From contig JAATGX010000174.1 of NCBI GenBank assembly GCA_015688915.1, positions 1 to 20,480 on the forward strand: a DNA stretch of 20,480 nt, in the 5' to 3' direction. The first letter of the stretch is position 1; each line of letters opens with the position of its first letter. The notes under the pieces are model-generated. The model worked only from the letters and a program-made list of their open reading frames with translations, did no database searches and was not told the origin of the DNA. The stretch is from Desulfuromonadales bacterium. Lineage in GTDB: Bacteria; Desulfobacterota; Desulfuromonadia; Geobacterales; Pseudopelobacteraceae. Below are positions 1 through 6,872 of the stretch, piece by piece. The position numbers were made by a program, and so were the translations under genes.

Positions 1-527
1 CCAGCAACGGGGAGATCTACGATATGTACGCCCTCACCGCCGCCCACAAGACCCTGCCGCTGGGGGTTTACGTCAAGGCCCGCAACAAGAGGAACGGCAA
101 GGAGGTCGTCGTTCGGATCAACGACCGCGGCCCGTTCGTGAAGGAGCGGATCATCGACCTCTCCTACACGGCGGCAAAGCAGTTGGGGATCGCCGACACC
201 GGGACCGCGCCGGTGCGCATCGAGGCGTTGGGCTATCGCGGCGACAACGGTTCGGGCACGGCTGCCTACCGCCCGCCGGCGAGCTATGATACCGGCGTCT
301 ACGGCATCCAGGTGGCCGCCTTCACGGAGAGCGGCAATGCCAGGCGCATGGTGGACCGGATGCGGCAGCGCTACGGCACCGGCACCATCCAGGAGGCGGT
401 GGTGAACAAAACCCGTTTCTTCCGGGTGCGGGTCGGCAGATATGATTCGCTGAAAAAGGCGGAAGAGGCGAGGGGCGGTTTCGAACGGGACGGTTATCCG
501 GGCAGCTTCGTGGTGGCGTTGGACTAA
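1..527 (+). CDS. rlpA: RlpA-family septal ring lytic transglycosylase, 3' part (DPBB + SPOR)
   Basis: The reading frame is open from the first full codon (base 3), so the gene begins outside the window and only its last 174 residues or so are present. The first part (SNGEIYDMYALTAAHKTLPL, then VRINDRGPF and RIIDLSYTAAKQLG) is the double-psi beta-barrel of RlpA, including the Asp of the NDRGPF motif. The C-terminal part (YGIQVAAFTESGNARRMVD to the end) is a SPOR domain, which binds denuded peptidoglycan glycan strands at the division septum. Known for the family: RlpA is an outer-membrane lipoprotein or periplasmic enzyme that cleaves naked glycan strands during daughter-cell separation. The lipoprotein signal would be upstream and cannot be checked. 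The gene is convergent with the DUF2950 gene; hairpins lie between them. Confidence 0.93.
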   Translation, partial: SNGEIYDMYALTAAHKTLPLGVYVKARNKRNGKEVVVRINDRGPFVKERIIDLSYTAAKQLGIADTGTAPVRIEALGYRGDNGSGTAAYRPPASYDTGVYGIQVAAFTESGNARRMVDRMRQRYGTGTIQEAVVNKTRFFRVRVGRYDSLKKAEEARGGFERDGYPGSFVVALD

Positions 528-566
528 TTCCAATGTGCGTTCAAGCTGACATCTTATCACCCCTGG

Positions 567-619
567 CCCCTCCTAAAATAGGAGGGGGATTTAAAATCCC
601 CCCGCCCCGGCCAGCGGGG
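567..619. terminator. Cluster of three overlapping hairpins between convergent genes
   Basis: Three short inverted repeats follow one another in the gap between rlpA and the convergent DUF2950 gene. They are CCCCTCCT 567-574 with AGGAGGGG 580-587, GGGGGATTT 584-592 with AAATCCCCC 594-602, and CCCCG 605-609 with CGGGG 615-619. The first two share bases 584-587, so they cannot form together. No long T-run follows on either strand, so a textbook Rho-independent terminator is not shown. The location suggests bidirectional termination or a dispersed intergenic repeat. Confidence 0.5.
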
Positions 620-644
620 AGGGAGATCTCATGAGGACGCAACG

Positions 645-1616
645 TCACTGTTCCTCAACCAGCTTCCAGGTCAGGTCGGGATCGTATCTCTTCATCTTTC
701 GGACGATCTCGGCTGTCTTCGCCCCCAGGTTCTTCTGGTACACCCGTCCGCGCTGGTTCACGATAAAGGTCATGACCCCGGAAACGCCCCAGCGGGCCGG
801 ATAGGCGACCAGGGCGTGGCCGGCCACCATGTTGCCGTTGATGACGTAGTTCAGCTTCCCGCCGGGAGCGCTCTTGCCCTGTTTTTTGAGGATGCGGAAA
901 TAGTAGCCGCGGAAGGGTCGCGGACCTTTCTCCCCCGCCGCGCGCAGTTGCATGTACCCCTCCTCCCTGGCCTTGGACACCAGCGGGCCGAACGGACTCT
1001 CTTTCGCCCCGTCCGGAGTCGGCCAATAGAGACCGTCCCTTTTGCCGTCGGTGCTGATCATGCGTTGGGCATACTTGGGTATCTGGTCACCGTCCGGTTC
1101 CGGCATGGTATAGTATTCCCGCTGCGCCTCAACGTAGGCTCTACAGACATTGATAGCCAGCAGTTCATTGCACCCGATACGCCGGTTGATGATCTCTTCG
1201 CGGCCCGATTCCGTGTCAAACAGCCAGCGGTCTCCCTTTTTGACGATCGGCACGGGAAAGGGCCATTTTTTGCCGCCGATCAGCAGGGTGGCCTTCTCCT
1301 CCCCTTCTTTGGCAAGCTCCACCCCTTCGGCCACATGACCGGCAAAATGTTCGAATTCCGCTGCCTGCTCCACCGGGTCGCCCGGTTCAAGTTCCGCTGC
1401 GACCGGCCCGAAGATCGCTTTCAGCGCGACATGGTCTTTGGCCTGAACAGCCGAAATCAACGCCTGACGCGCCTCGTCCGGGGAGGAAAAGGTGCGCTGG
1501 GCGGGCGGGGACTGGTCGGCGAAGGCACCGGTCCGGAGAGCCGCAAGCAGCAGCATGGCGGCTATGCCGAATAATTGTATGCCGCGGAATACGATGCTGC
1601 GCATATCTTTCGTCAT
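645..1616 (-). CDS. DUF2950 family exported protein
   Basis: A 323-residue protein with an N-terminal hydrophobic stretch (about residues 9-33, ending near GAFA-DQ) that looks like a signal peptide. The rest matches the DUF2950 pattern as I know it: FSSPDEARQALI near the mature N terminus, WPFPVPIVKKGDRWLFDTESG, REEIINRRIGCNELLAI, KRDGLYWPTPDG, FRGYYFRILKKQG, then GVSGVMTFIVNQRGRVYQKNLG near the C terminus. The biochemical function is unknown. The ATG at 1616 is preceded by AAAGGA at a suitable distance. The gene starts 67 bases after the DUF3300 gene on the same strand, so the two are probably co-transcribed. Both look exported, pointing to a shared envelope role (inference). Confidence 0.88.
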   Translation of the reverse strand: MTKDMRSIVFRGIQLFGIAAMLLLAALRTGAFADQSPPAQRTFSSPDEARQALISAVQAKDHVALKAIFGPVAAELEPGDPVEQAAEFEHFAGHVAEGVELAKEGEEKATLLIGGKKWPFPVPIVKKGDRWLFDTESGREEIINRRIGCNELLAINVCRAYVEAQREYYTMPEPDGDQIPKYAQRMISTDGKRDGLYWPTPDGAKESPFGPLVSKAREEGYMQLRAAGEKGPRPFRGYYFRILKKQGKSAPGGKLNYVINGNMVAGHALVAYPARWGVSGVMTFIVNQRGRVYQKNLGAKTAEIVRKMKRYDPDLTWKLVEEQ

Positions 1617-1683
1617 ACCTGTGTTCCTTTCATGGGCACGGCCGCTACCGTGGATGTGCGGCCGCTGAAGTCAGTGAGATATT

Positions 1684-2928
1684 CTAGCGCCGCTGTCCTC
1701 CACCACCACGGCCGGCAGGCGCCGCCTGGCGCGGCGCTTGCTGCCGGGCTGGCGCTGCCGTCGGCCTGCCGCCCATGTTTCTCGGGGACTGGGCCGGGGC
1801 AATGGTTTGGGTGCGTGCCGGCGGTGCGGGCCGGCTCTCGGGTTGGCGCATGTTTCCGCGGCTGGCCTGACCCCGTTCGCGGTACGTTTGGGCATCCCTG
1901 CCGGTGCCGTAGCCGCCATAACCGGTGGTTGCCGAAGCGGGCCGCTGGGGTTCACGACCCCGGGCATCGGGGCGTTGTGGCGACTGGGTCACACCCGTGG
2001 CCGGCCGGGGCGCGGGGCGATGGCTTTCTCCCGTGCCTCGCGGCGGTGCGGTAATCCTGGGGACGGGGCGTGCGGGCTGTCCCCGGCGCTGCACCCCCTG
2101 ACGGATGTTTTCTCGGAAACGGTGCGTATCGTGCTGTATCACCCTGCGGTTGACATTGATGACGCTGAAGCGGTTGTTGATGTAGATATGGTTCCGGTCA
2201 TGCACGTGCGGCCGCGCCCGGCCGATCCAGCCGCCGCCGCGCCAGCCATGGTAGTAGACGCGGTGCCGGCGCCAGTCGCAATCCCTGTTGAGCCAGCCGC
2301 CGATAGTAAATCCGATGCCGAAGGTAATGAAACCGTAGGAGGGAGGGTAGGGCTGCTCCGCGTACACCACCAGGGGGTCGTATTGGGGGATGTAGATCAC
2401 ATCGGGCACAGCCGGAACAATACTGACGACCCCGTCTTCCGTGACGACCTGCTGCTGGGGGGTGGAAACAAGGCTATGGGCCGCTTGCGCCTCGACCCGC
2501 AGGCGCTGGATGGCGTCCATCACATCCTGTTGCTGATTGACGAACGCCTGTCCCAGGGACACGGTCCAATCGTATTTTTGGTCCATCATGAAGAGTACGT
2601 CCGGATAATGGGCCACCGCCCTGACGCTCACATCCCAGGGCCGGTCGTCGACCGGCGCGGTGTTGCCGTACTGCCTGAGGTAGCGTGCCGCTTCGTCCAC
2701 CTGGTCGATGAAGGTCGCGGCGGGCAGTATCTGGGCGATCAGCGGATCCGGGTAAAGGGCGATGGGAGCAAGCAGGTCATGCAACTCATCGGAAGTGAAC
2801 AGGGCGTCGCCGGCCGGCTGGTCAGAGGTCCCCGGCTGGTCGTCATAGCTGTCGCCCCACGCTGTTTGCCCCAGAGCGAGGCCCAGGACGAACAGTGCAG
2901 CGGATAGAGAGATCAGGATTCTTTTCAT
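1684..2928 (-). CDS. DUF3300 family exported protein
   Basis: The chosen start is the ATG at 2928 (MKRILISLSAALFVLGLALG), because GGAG lies six bases before it; an in-frame ATG at 2940 overlaps that ribosome site. Residues 1-25 or so form a signal peptide. The next 200 residues carry DUF3300 landmarks: LLAPIALYPDPLIAQILPAA, RPWDVSVRAVAHYPDVLFMM, WTVSLGQAFVNQQQDVMDAIQRLR, and VPDVIYIPQYDPLVVYAEQP. A Trp/Tyr/His/Arg-rich stretch follows (CDWRRHRVYYHGWRGG), then a long basic low-complexity tail rich in Arg, Pro, Gln and Gly, ending GRGGGGQRR. Function is unknown. Such an Arg-rich tail could bind polyanions such as lipopolysaccharide or nucleic acid (speculation). It is the first gene of a likely two-gene unit with DUF2950. 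Confidence 0.88.
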   Translation of the reverse strand: MKRILISLSAALFVLGLALGQTAWGDSYDDQPGTSDQPAGDALFTSDELHDLLAPIALYPDPLIAQILPAATFIDQVDEAARYLRQYGNTAPVDDRPWDVSVRAVAHYPDVLFMMDQKYDWTVSLGQAFVNQQQDVMDAIQRLRVEAQAAHSLVSTPQQQVVTEDGVVSIVPAVPDVIYIPQYDPLVVYAEQPYPPSYGFITFGIGFTIGGWLNRDCDWRRHRVYYHGWRGGGWIGRARPHVHDRNHIYINNRFSVINVNRRVIQHDTHRFRENIRQGVQRRGQPARPVPRITAPPRGTGESHRPAPRPATGVTQSPQRPDARGREPQRPASATTGYGGYGTGRDAQTYRERGQASRGNMRQPESRPAPPARTQTIAPAQSPRNMGGRPTAAPARQQAPRQAAPAGRGGGGQRR

Positions 2929-2973
2929 TGGTTTCTCCATGGTTGATACTTCTGTACATCCGTCTTCGACCTT

Positions 2974-3002
2974 AGTATATCAAAAGCCGGCCGAGCGGCA
3001 AA
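2974..3002 (-). promoter_or_regulatory. Candidate sigma-70 promoter for DUF3300-DUF2950 unit
   Basis: Read on the minus strand, TTTGCC (2997-3002) is followed after 17 bases by TATACT (2974-2979), itself preceded by TG as in an extended -10 element. The DUF3300 start lies about 46 bases downstream of the -10 box. Confidence 0.45.
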
Positions 3003-3041
3003 CTCCCGGAATGGCCCACAACGGTCCGGCAGACGGTTTCA

Positions 3042-3053
3042 CGTTTGCAAACG
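3042..3053. promoter_or_regulatory. Perfect 12-bp palindrome, candidate operator
   Basis: CGTTTGCAAACG is a perfect palindrome in the 194-base gap between the divergent DUF3300 and zinc-ribbon genes. A second inverted repeat, GATTAC 3057-3062 with GTAATC 3074-3079, follows at once. TTGCAA inside the palindrome could be a -35 box for the zinc-ribbon gene, with ATACTT 17 bases later. Position between divergent genes suggests an operator; no regulator is identified. Confidence 0.3.
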
Positions 3054-3122
3054 GGCGATTACTTGCCATACTTGTAATCAGGCAAACCTACTCCCATCCT
3101 TTGTTGTGAAAGGAGGATAGTC

Positions 3123-3344
3123 ATGAAATGTCCCGTTTGCAAGAACCATAAACAGGTGGATATAACATTGCATTCAGGTGGCTTTGATGAAGGCATCACG
3201 GAATGCAGCATCTGTGGGGCGGCTTGGTCGGTCAACCACGGAGTGACGGAAATCATCAGGGATCCCCAGGAAAAATCGTTTCTTGAGGCACAGTCGGAAT
3301 GTGTCGAAGGGGATGACTACAGCCTGCCGGGAAACGACCGCTGA
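3123..3344 (+). CDS. Small zinc-ribbon-like protein, unknown function
   Basis: A 73-residue protein with two Cys pairs: MKCPVCKNHK at the N terminus and ECSICGAAW at about residues 27-35. Two CxxC knuckles about 20 residues apart are a typical zinc-ribbon arrangement. The start is well supported by AAAGGAGG ending six bases before the ATG. The C-terminal half is acidic and lacks cysteines apart from one (SECVEG). There is no signal peptide, so it should be cytoplasmic. It may be a nucleic-acid or protein adaptor, but no function is recognised. It stands alone, between the divergent DUF3300 gene and the convergent end of the sigma-factor operon. Confidence 0.8.
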   Translation: MKCPVCKNHKQVDITLHSGGFDEGITECSICGAAWSVNHGVTEIIRDPQEKSFLEAQSECVEGDDYSLPGNDR

Positions 3345-3513
3345 GTGGACACCATCGAAACGATCAGAACCGGGAGCAGCGTCCGCGGATTCTGATGAGG
3401 CACTACGCGGGAACAGGCTTCCTGCCCGATGTTGCCGGGAACTGCACTAGTTCCGATGATACCCATTCGCAAAGCGTCGGTTTGACCGGACATGCCGCTT
3501 GTACGGCGGTATC

Positions 3514-3918
3514 TCAGGGCTGTTCAGGGGATGGTCTTTCCCGGAGCCGACGGGCTTTGCGCTCGGCCGTGATCTTTGCGAATTTTTCACGCTGTTCCGG
3601 TCTCAGGACCGCGCTGATCCGTGTCTGCCCCTGTTCGAGCACGGCTTCAATCCGGGGGCGCATCTGTCCGCGCATCTCGCGAATGGCGGTGTGGGTTTCA
3701 TGGATAATGCCCCGCACCTGTTCCTGCTGTCCGCTGTCCAGGCTGAGTTCCCCGGAAAGACGTTTGACAATCTGCTCCTCCCGCGCACCCGGGGGACCAT
3801 CGCTGGCGGATTTCTCCCGGCAGGCCCGGTAAACCGCGTGCGTCACCAGTGAACCGCTGACGGCGCCGAGTAGGAAAACAAGCAGTATCCCCGCAATTGC
3901 CTTGGCGTTTTTCGGCAT
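3514..3918 (-). CDS. Periplasmic heavy-metal-sensor-like / Spy-related protein
   Basis: A 134-residue protein (136 from the ATG at 3924) with an uncleaved-looking N-terminal membrane segment (AIAGILLVFLLGAVSGSLVTHAVY) and a charged, helical periplasmic part. The pattern of LSLDSGQQEQVRGIIHETHTAIREMRGQM and VLRPEQREKF matches the Spy/CpxP/CnrX-type 'periplasmic heavy metal sensor' (Metal_resist) family. HETH plus nearby Met residues could be metal ligands, by analogy with CnrX. GGAG seven bases upstream favours the ATG at 3918; the ATG at 3924 would overlap the preceding stop as ATGA. It is the last gene of the sigma/anti-sigma operon, so it is probably the sensor that modulates the anti-sigma factor (inference). 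Confidence 0.78.
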   Translation of the reverse strand: MPKNAKAIAGILLVFLLGAVSGSLVTHAVYRACREKSASDGPPGAREEQIVKRLSGELSLDSGQQEQVRGIIHETHTAIREMRGQMRPRIEAVLEQGQTRISAVLRPEQREKFAKITAERKARRLRERPSPEQP

Positions 3919-3920
3919 GT

Positions 3921-4226
3921 TCATTCTCCTGTCAGGAGGCTCTTGGTCATATACTCGTCCTGGCCGGTGGTGATGGCCGCGAACAGGTCACTGGAAGGCG
4001 CCGGATTGAAGGTCATGCTGCATACCACCGCGATGGCGGCGATGACGGCAAAGGCCGGGACCATTCGCCAGATCAGCGCGTACCACGACACGGCTGCCGC
4101 ACGGCGCTCCCGTATACTGGCCATGACCCTGGTTTCGAAGTTCATCTCCCGGGCCGACGTGTCGGGACGTCCGGCCCGCGCCTCCGCAAAAAAACTGTCC
4201 AGTCTCTCGTCAATGTCAGCGCTCAT
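3921..4226 (-). CDS. Small single-pass membrane protein, probable anti-sigma factor
   Basis: A 101-residue protein with about 50 cytoplasmic residues, one membrane segment (MVPAFAVIAAIAVVCSMTF, about residues 55-73) and a short periplasmic tail. Its start overlaps the end of the ECF sigma gene by 11 bases, and GGAG lies seven bases before the ATG. Position directly after an ECF sigma gene, size and one-pass topology fit an anti-sigma factor of the CnrY kind. It lacks the HxxxCxxC zinc-binding motif of the ZAS group; its only Cys is in the membrane segment. The N-terminal LDSFFAEARA and FETRVMASIRERRA helices are the probable sigma-binding part. The function is inferred from context, not from a recognised domain. 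Confidence 0.72.
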   Translation of the reverse strand: MSADIDERLDSFFAEARAGRPDTSAREMNFETRVMASIRERRAAAVSWYALIWRMVPAFAVIAAIAVVCSMTFNPAPSSDLFAAITTGQDEYMTKSLLTGE

Positions 4227-4779
4227 CGCTTTTCTCCACTACCCGCTTTAATGCCTGCCTGGCCCTGTGGGCCCGAACCTTCACGTTCGACGTGCTCCAT
4301 CCGGTCATTTCGGCTATTTCGTTCACGGTGTATTCTTCCAACTCCAGCAGGGTGATGACGACCCGCTCGTCAGGTTTCAGCATCGCCATGGCCCGGGCCA
4401 GCACCTCACGGGCCTGGCGCGCCTCCTGGCGCGCCTCGGCGGCATGATCCCGCACCTCCAGTGCCTGCTCATCCAGGGACGTGTGCCGGTACGTATGCCG
4501 TTTTCCACGCACCGCATCATGGCACGCCCGCACCGCGATCCGCGTAAGCCAGTGTTCAAAGGGGGCATCGCGACGAAACGACTTCAGGTTTTCGTAGGCC
4601 TTGATGAAGGCCTCCTGGCAGATGTCCTCAAGTTCATCGTTGTCCCGCGAGAAACGGGCCGCCAGGGAAAAGATCCGGCGTTTGTATCGTGTCACGAGCA
4701 GGGCGAACGCCCCATCATCGCCCCCAAGCGTGGCTTTGATGAGGTGTTCGTCCGAAGGTTCATGGGCCGCACCGTCCAC
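4216..4779 (-). CDS. ECF-type RNA polymerase sigma factor
   Basis: A 187-residue protein with the two-domain plan of ECF sigma factors. Region 2 is at about residues 14-95 (FALLVTRYKRRIFSLAARFSRD, then DICQEAFIKAYENLKSFRRDAPFEHWLTRIA). Region 4 is at about 130-183 (MLKPDERVVITLLELEEYTVNEIAEMTGWSTSNVKVRAHRARQAL), including the helix-turn-helix that reads the -35 element. No extra C-terminal domain is present. The start is GTG at 4779, eight bases after the stop of the spy-like gene; GGGGAG sits rather far upstream (about 14 bases), so translation may depend on coupling. It should recruit RNA polymerase to envelope or metal-stress promoters. The promoter at 5302-5331 suggests it activates its own operon. 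Confidence 0.93.
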   Translation of the reverse strand: MDGAAHEPSDEHLIKATLGGDDGAFALLVTRYKRRIFSLAARFSRDNDELEDICQEAFIKAYENLKSFRRDAPFEHWLTRIAVRACHDAVRGKRHTYRHTSLDEQALEVRDHAAEARQEARQAREVLARAMAMLKPDERVVITLLELEEYTVNEIAEMTGWSTSNVKVRAHRARQALKRVVEKSDER

Positions 4780-4787
4780 GTTCGAGG

Positions 4788-5270
4788 CTATTTCTCCCCG
4801 TCCATGTGCTTCATGGTGCGAGGGCCGGCCTTGTCATGTCTCTGATCCATTTTCGCCTGGAAATCCTTCAGTTTCTGCACCTGCTCCGGCGTCAGCAGCT
4901 TGCGGACCTGTTGGCCCGTAAGAGCCCGGTGCACCGCCAGATCGGCTTGAATCGCCGCGACCTTGGCGGACTGTGCCCTGATGGCGGCCTCATCGACCGT
5001 ATCGGCGTGGATGAGTGTCCGCAGGGCACGCCGCTCGGCCACGAGCTGTTTTACCAGGGGCTGGAACTGGGGGCGGTCCTTCTGAAAGATCGCCTTGATG
5101 TCCTGCTGTTGCTGGGCCGACAGGCCCAGTTCCGTCGCCATCTTTTTGAAGTGCCGACCTGCCATGGGCGCTCCGTCGTTACCCACGAAGGCGGATGCGC
5201 CGGTGGGGGCAAGGCTTGCCACGGCGACGAACGCGGCAGCGGCTGCAAAGGTTCTGATCGTTGTTTTCAT
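4788..5270 (-). CDS. Spy/CpxP-like LTXXQ periplasmic protein
   Basis: The start is the ATG at 5270, preceded by AAGGAGG at ideal spacing; a longer frame upstream crosses the promoter and is rejected. The 160-residue protein begins with a clear signal peptide (MKTTIRTFAAAAAFVAVASL, cleavage near GASA-FV). The mature part is all-helical and contains LGLSAQQQQDIKAIF and KLLTPEQVQKLKDFQ, the paired LTxxQ-type motifs of Spy and CpxP. Known for the family: periplasmic dimers acting as ATP-independent chaperones or modulators of stress sensing. It is the first gene of the operon with the ECF sigma factor, anti-sigma candidate and metal-sensor-like protein, and is expected to be made in large amounts when the sigma factor is released. 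Confidence 0.88.
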   Translation of the reverse strand: MKTTIRTFAAAAAFVAVASLAPTGASAFVGNDGAPMAGRHFKKMATELGLSAQQQQDIKAIFQKDRPQFQPLVKQLVAERRALRTLIHADTVDEAAIRAQSAKVAAIQADLAVHRALTGQQVRKLLTPEQVQKLKDFQAKMDQRHDKAGPRTMKHMDGEK

Positions 5271-5301
5271 GTAATCCTCCTTGAAAAATGTGTTCTGTCT
5301 A

Positions 5302-5331
5302 CTAGACGAGGCACATGAATGAAAGGTTACA
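5302..5331 (-). promoter_or_regulatory. ECF-sigma-type promoter of the spy-sigma operon
   Basis: On the minus strand TGTAACC (5325-5331) is followed, 16 bases after it, by CGTCTAG (5302-5308). AAC in the -35 and CGTC in the -10 element are hallmarks of ECF promoters, as in the Bacillus SigX and SigW consensus sequences. The start codon of the spy-like gene lies about 31 bases beyond the -10 box. This strongly suggests that the sigma factor encoded here drives its own operon. Confidence 0.65.
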
Positions 5332-5378
5332 GTAAAATGCCTAAGGCGGCAATCGCAAGAATGGCCGGGCGATTTCGC

Positions 5379-5407
5379 TTGAAGCACCATCCCTTTTTTC
5401 GTACTAT
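5379..5407 (+). promoter_or_regulatory. Sigma-70 promoter for cyclophilin-comF
   Basis: TTGAAG (5379-5384), a 17-base spacer and TACTAT (5402-5407) form a good housekeeping promoter 35 bases upstream of the cyclophilin start. It is divergent from the ECF promoter. Confidence 0.6.
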
Positions 5408-5442
5408 CCGCTCCAGATCATTATCCGCAGAAGGAGGGCGAA

Positions 5443-6009
5443 ATGCTGAAAAAACTGTGTGTCGCGGTCGGGCTAGTCGTCTGCATGGCCATGACCGTCA
5501 CTGCCGAGGCCGGGAATCCGCAGGTGCTGATGGAAACCAGCAAGGGCAATGTGAAGCTGGAGCTGTTCGCGAAGGAGGCGCCCGTCAGCGTCAAGAATTT
5601 CCTGGCCTATGTCACCAGCGGGTTTTACGGCGGCACGATCTTTCACCGTGTCATCAACGGCTTTATGATTCAGGGGGGCGGCTTCACCACCGACTTCACT
5701 CAGAAGCCGACCAACGGGCCCATCAGGAACGAGGCCGCAAATAGCCTGAAGAACCAGCGCGGGACCATTGCCATGGCCCGTACCGGCGCCCCGGACAGCG
5801 CCACCTCCCAGTTTTTCATCAACGTAGTCGATAACGACATGCTCAACCGGCCCAATCCCGACGGCTTCGGCTATGCCGTGTTCGGCAAGGTCGTGGAGGG
5901 GATGGACGTGGTCGACAGGATCAAGGCGGTCAGGACCGGTGTTCGCCAGGGCATGGGTGATGTGCCGGTGGAGCCGGTCGTGATCAAATCCATCAAGCTG
6001 CTGAAGTAG
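5443..6009 (+). CDS. Exported cyclophilin-type peptidyl-prolyl cis-trans isomerase
   Basis: A 188-residue protein with a signal peptide (MLKKLCVAVGLVVCMAMTVT, cleavage near AEA-GN), so probably periplasmic like E. coli PpiA (190 residues). The cyclophilin core follows: VLMETSKGNVKLELF, FHRVINGFMIQGGGF containing the catalytic Arg, RGTIAMART, and ATSQFFINVVDN. It catalyses cis-trans isomerisation of Xaa-Pro bonds to assist folding of exported proteins. The ATG is preceded by AAGGAGGGC. comF follows after five bases, so the two are probably co-transcribed from the promoter at 5379-5407. Confidence 0.95.
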   Translation: MLKKLCVAVGLVVCMAMTVTAEAGNPQVLMETSKGNVKLELFAKEAPVSVKNFLAYVTSGFYGGTIFHRVINGFMIQGGGFTTDFTQKPTNGPIRNEAANSLKNQRGTIAMARTGAPDSATSQFFINVVDNDMLNRPNPDGFGYAVFGKVVEGMDVVDRIKAVRTGVRQGMGDVPVEPVVIKSIKLLK

Positions 6010-6014
6010 TCGGC

Positions 6015-6737
6015 ATGACCCCTTTCCTCGCCGCGCTCCTTGACTTCCTCTTTCCGCCGCTCTGCCACATCTGCCGCACCTTCATTCCCGATGCCGGGGC
6101 GCTGCACATCTGCCCCGCCTGCCGGGAGCAGATGCCGGCGGTGGGGCATCCGCTCTGCCCGGTCTGCGGCATCCCCTTCCAGGGAGGCGGCGACGACCAT
6201 CCCTGCGGAGCCTGCCTGACCGGCCCGCCCGCCTTCGATGCCGCGCGGGCCGCCCTGCTCTACGAGGGGCGCTGCCGCGATCTTGTCCACGCCTTCAAGT
6301 ACCGCAACAAGACCCACCTGCGCCGGCCTCTGGCGCTGTTGGCCGTGGAAAGCCTGTCGGAATTCGTCGCGTCCCGTGCTCCCGACCTGATCGTGCCGGT
6401 GCCGCTGCATCCCCGGCGCCTGAGGAGCCGCGGCTTCAATCAGGCCGTGCTGTTGGGGGACCTGCTGGCACGGGAGTGGCGGCTCCCGCTTGCACGGCGG
6501 GCGTTACGCCGGGTCCGCTGGACCGAGCCGCAGATCGAGCTGGCCGCCCATGAACGCCGGGATAATGTCAAAGGGGCGTTTGCCGTCGACAACCCTGTCC
6601 TGGTGGCAGGCAAACAGGTATTGCTGGTGGATGATGTGCTGACTACCGGCAGTACGGCAGAGGAGTGTTCCCGTGTGCTCAAACGTGCCGGTGCGGCCGG
6701 GGTGGCGGTTGTCACCGTGGCCCGGGCCGTGACCTGA
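6015..6737 (+). CDS. comF: ComF family phosphoribosyltransferase-like protein
   Basis: A 240-residue protein with the two ComF parts. The N-terminal zinc-binding region has four Cys pairs (LCHICRTF, ICPACREQ, CPVCGIP, CGACLTG) at about residues 16-75. The C-terminal type I phosphoribosyltransferase domain includes LIVPVPLHPRRLRSRGFNQA and the PRPP-binding loop VLLVDDVLTTGST near residue 205. Known for the family: ComF (GntX in E. coli) takes part in uptake or use of external DNA in competent bacteria; the enzymatic substrate is unsettled. The start overlaps no gene but has only a weak ribosome site, which fits coupling to the cyclophilin gene five bases upstream. The start MTPFLAALLDFLFPPLC is the usual ComF N terminus. 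Confidence 0.93.
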   Translation: MTPFLAALLDFLFPPLCHICRTFIPDAGALHICPACREQMPAVGHPLCPVCGIPFQGGGDDHPCGACLTGPPAFDAARAALLYEGRCRDLVHAFKYRNKTHLRRPLALLAVESLSEFVASRAPDLIVPVPLHPRRLRSRGFNQAVLLGDLLAREWRLPLARRALRRVRWTEPQIELAAHERRDNVKGAFAVDNPVLVAGKQVLLVDDVLTTGSTAEECSRVLKRAGAAGVAVVTVARAVT

Positions 6738-6807
6738 TGCCAAGCGAGGCGGTTGGTAATTCATCATGGCTGTCATGGGGAATCGCCCGGTTACCCCGGA
6801 TATTTTC

Positions 6808-6836
6808 TTGACAATATAGGTGTGTTACAGTAATCG
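6808..6836 (+). promoter_or_regulatory. Sigma-70-like promoter of the Rrf2 gene
   Basis: A perfect TTGACA (6808-6813) is followed after 17 bases by TAATCG (6831-6836), a moderate -10 box. The Rrf2 start codon is 37 bases further on. GTGTG 6820-6824 and CACAC 6838-6842 form an inverted repeat across the -10 region, and GGTTACC 6789-6795 with GGTAACC 6844-6850 flank the whole promoter, as autoregulatory sites might. Confidence 0.5.
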
Positions 6837-6872
6837 TCACACAGGTAACCATTTGCTGTGACGGAGGAGAAC

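Noticed and set aside
1738..2907. 389-codon plus-strand open frame opposite the DUF3300 gene
   Set aside because: Antisense shadow of a recognised family; no domain, no ribosome site.
3363..3396. Inverted repeat ATCAGAA / TTCTGAT after the zinc-ribbon gene as a terminator
   Set aside because: Seven-base arms, a 20-base loop and no T-run; likely chance.
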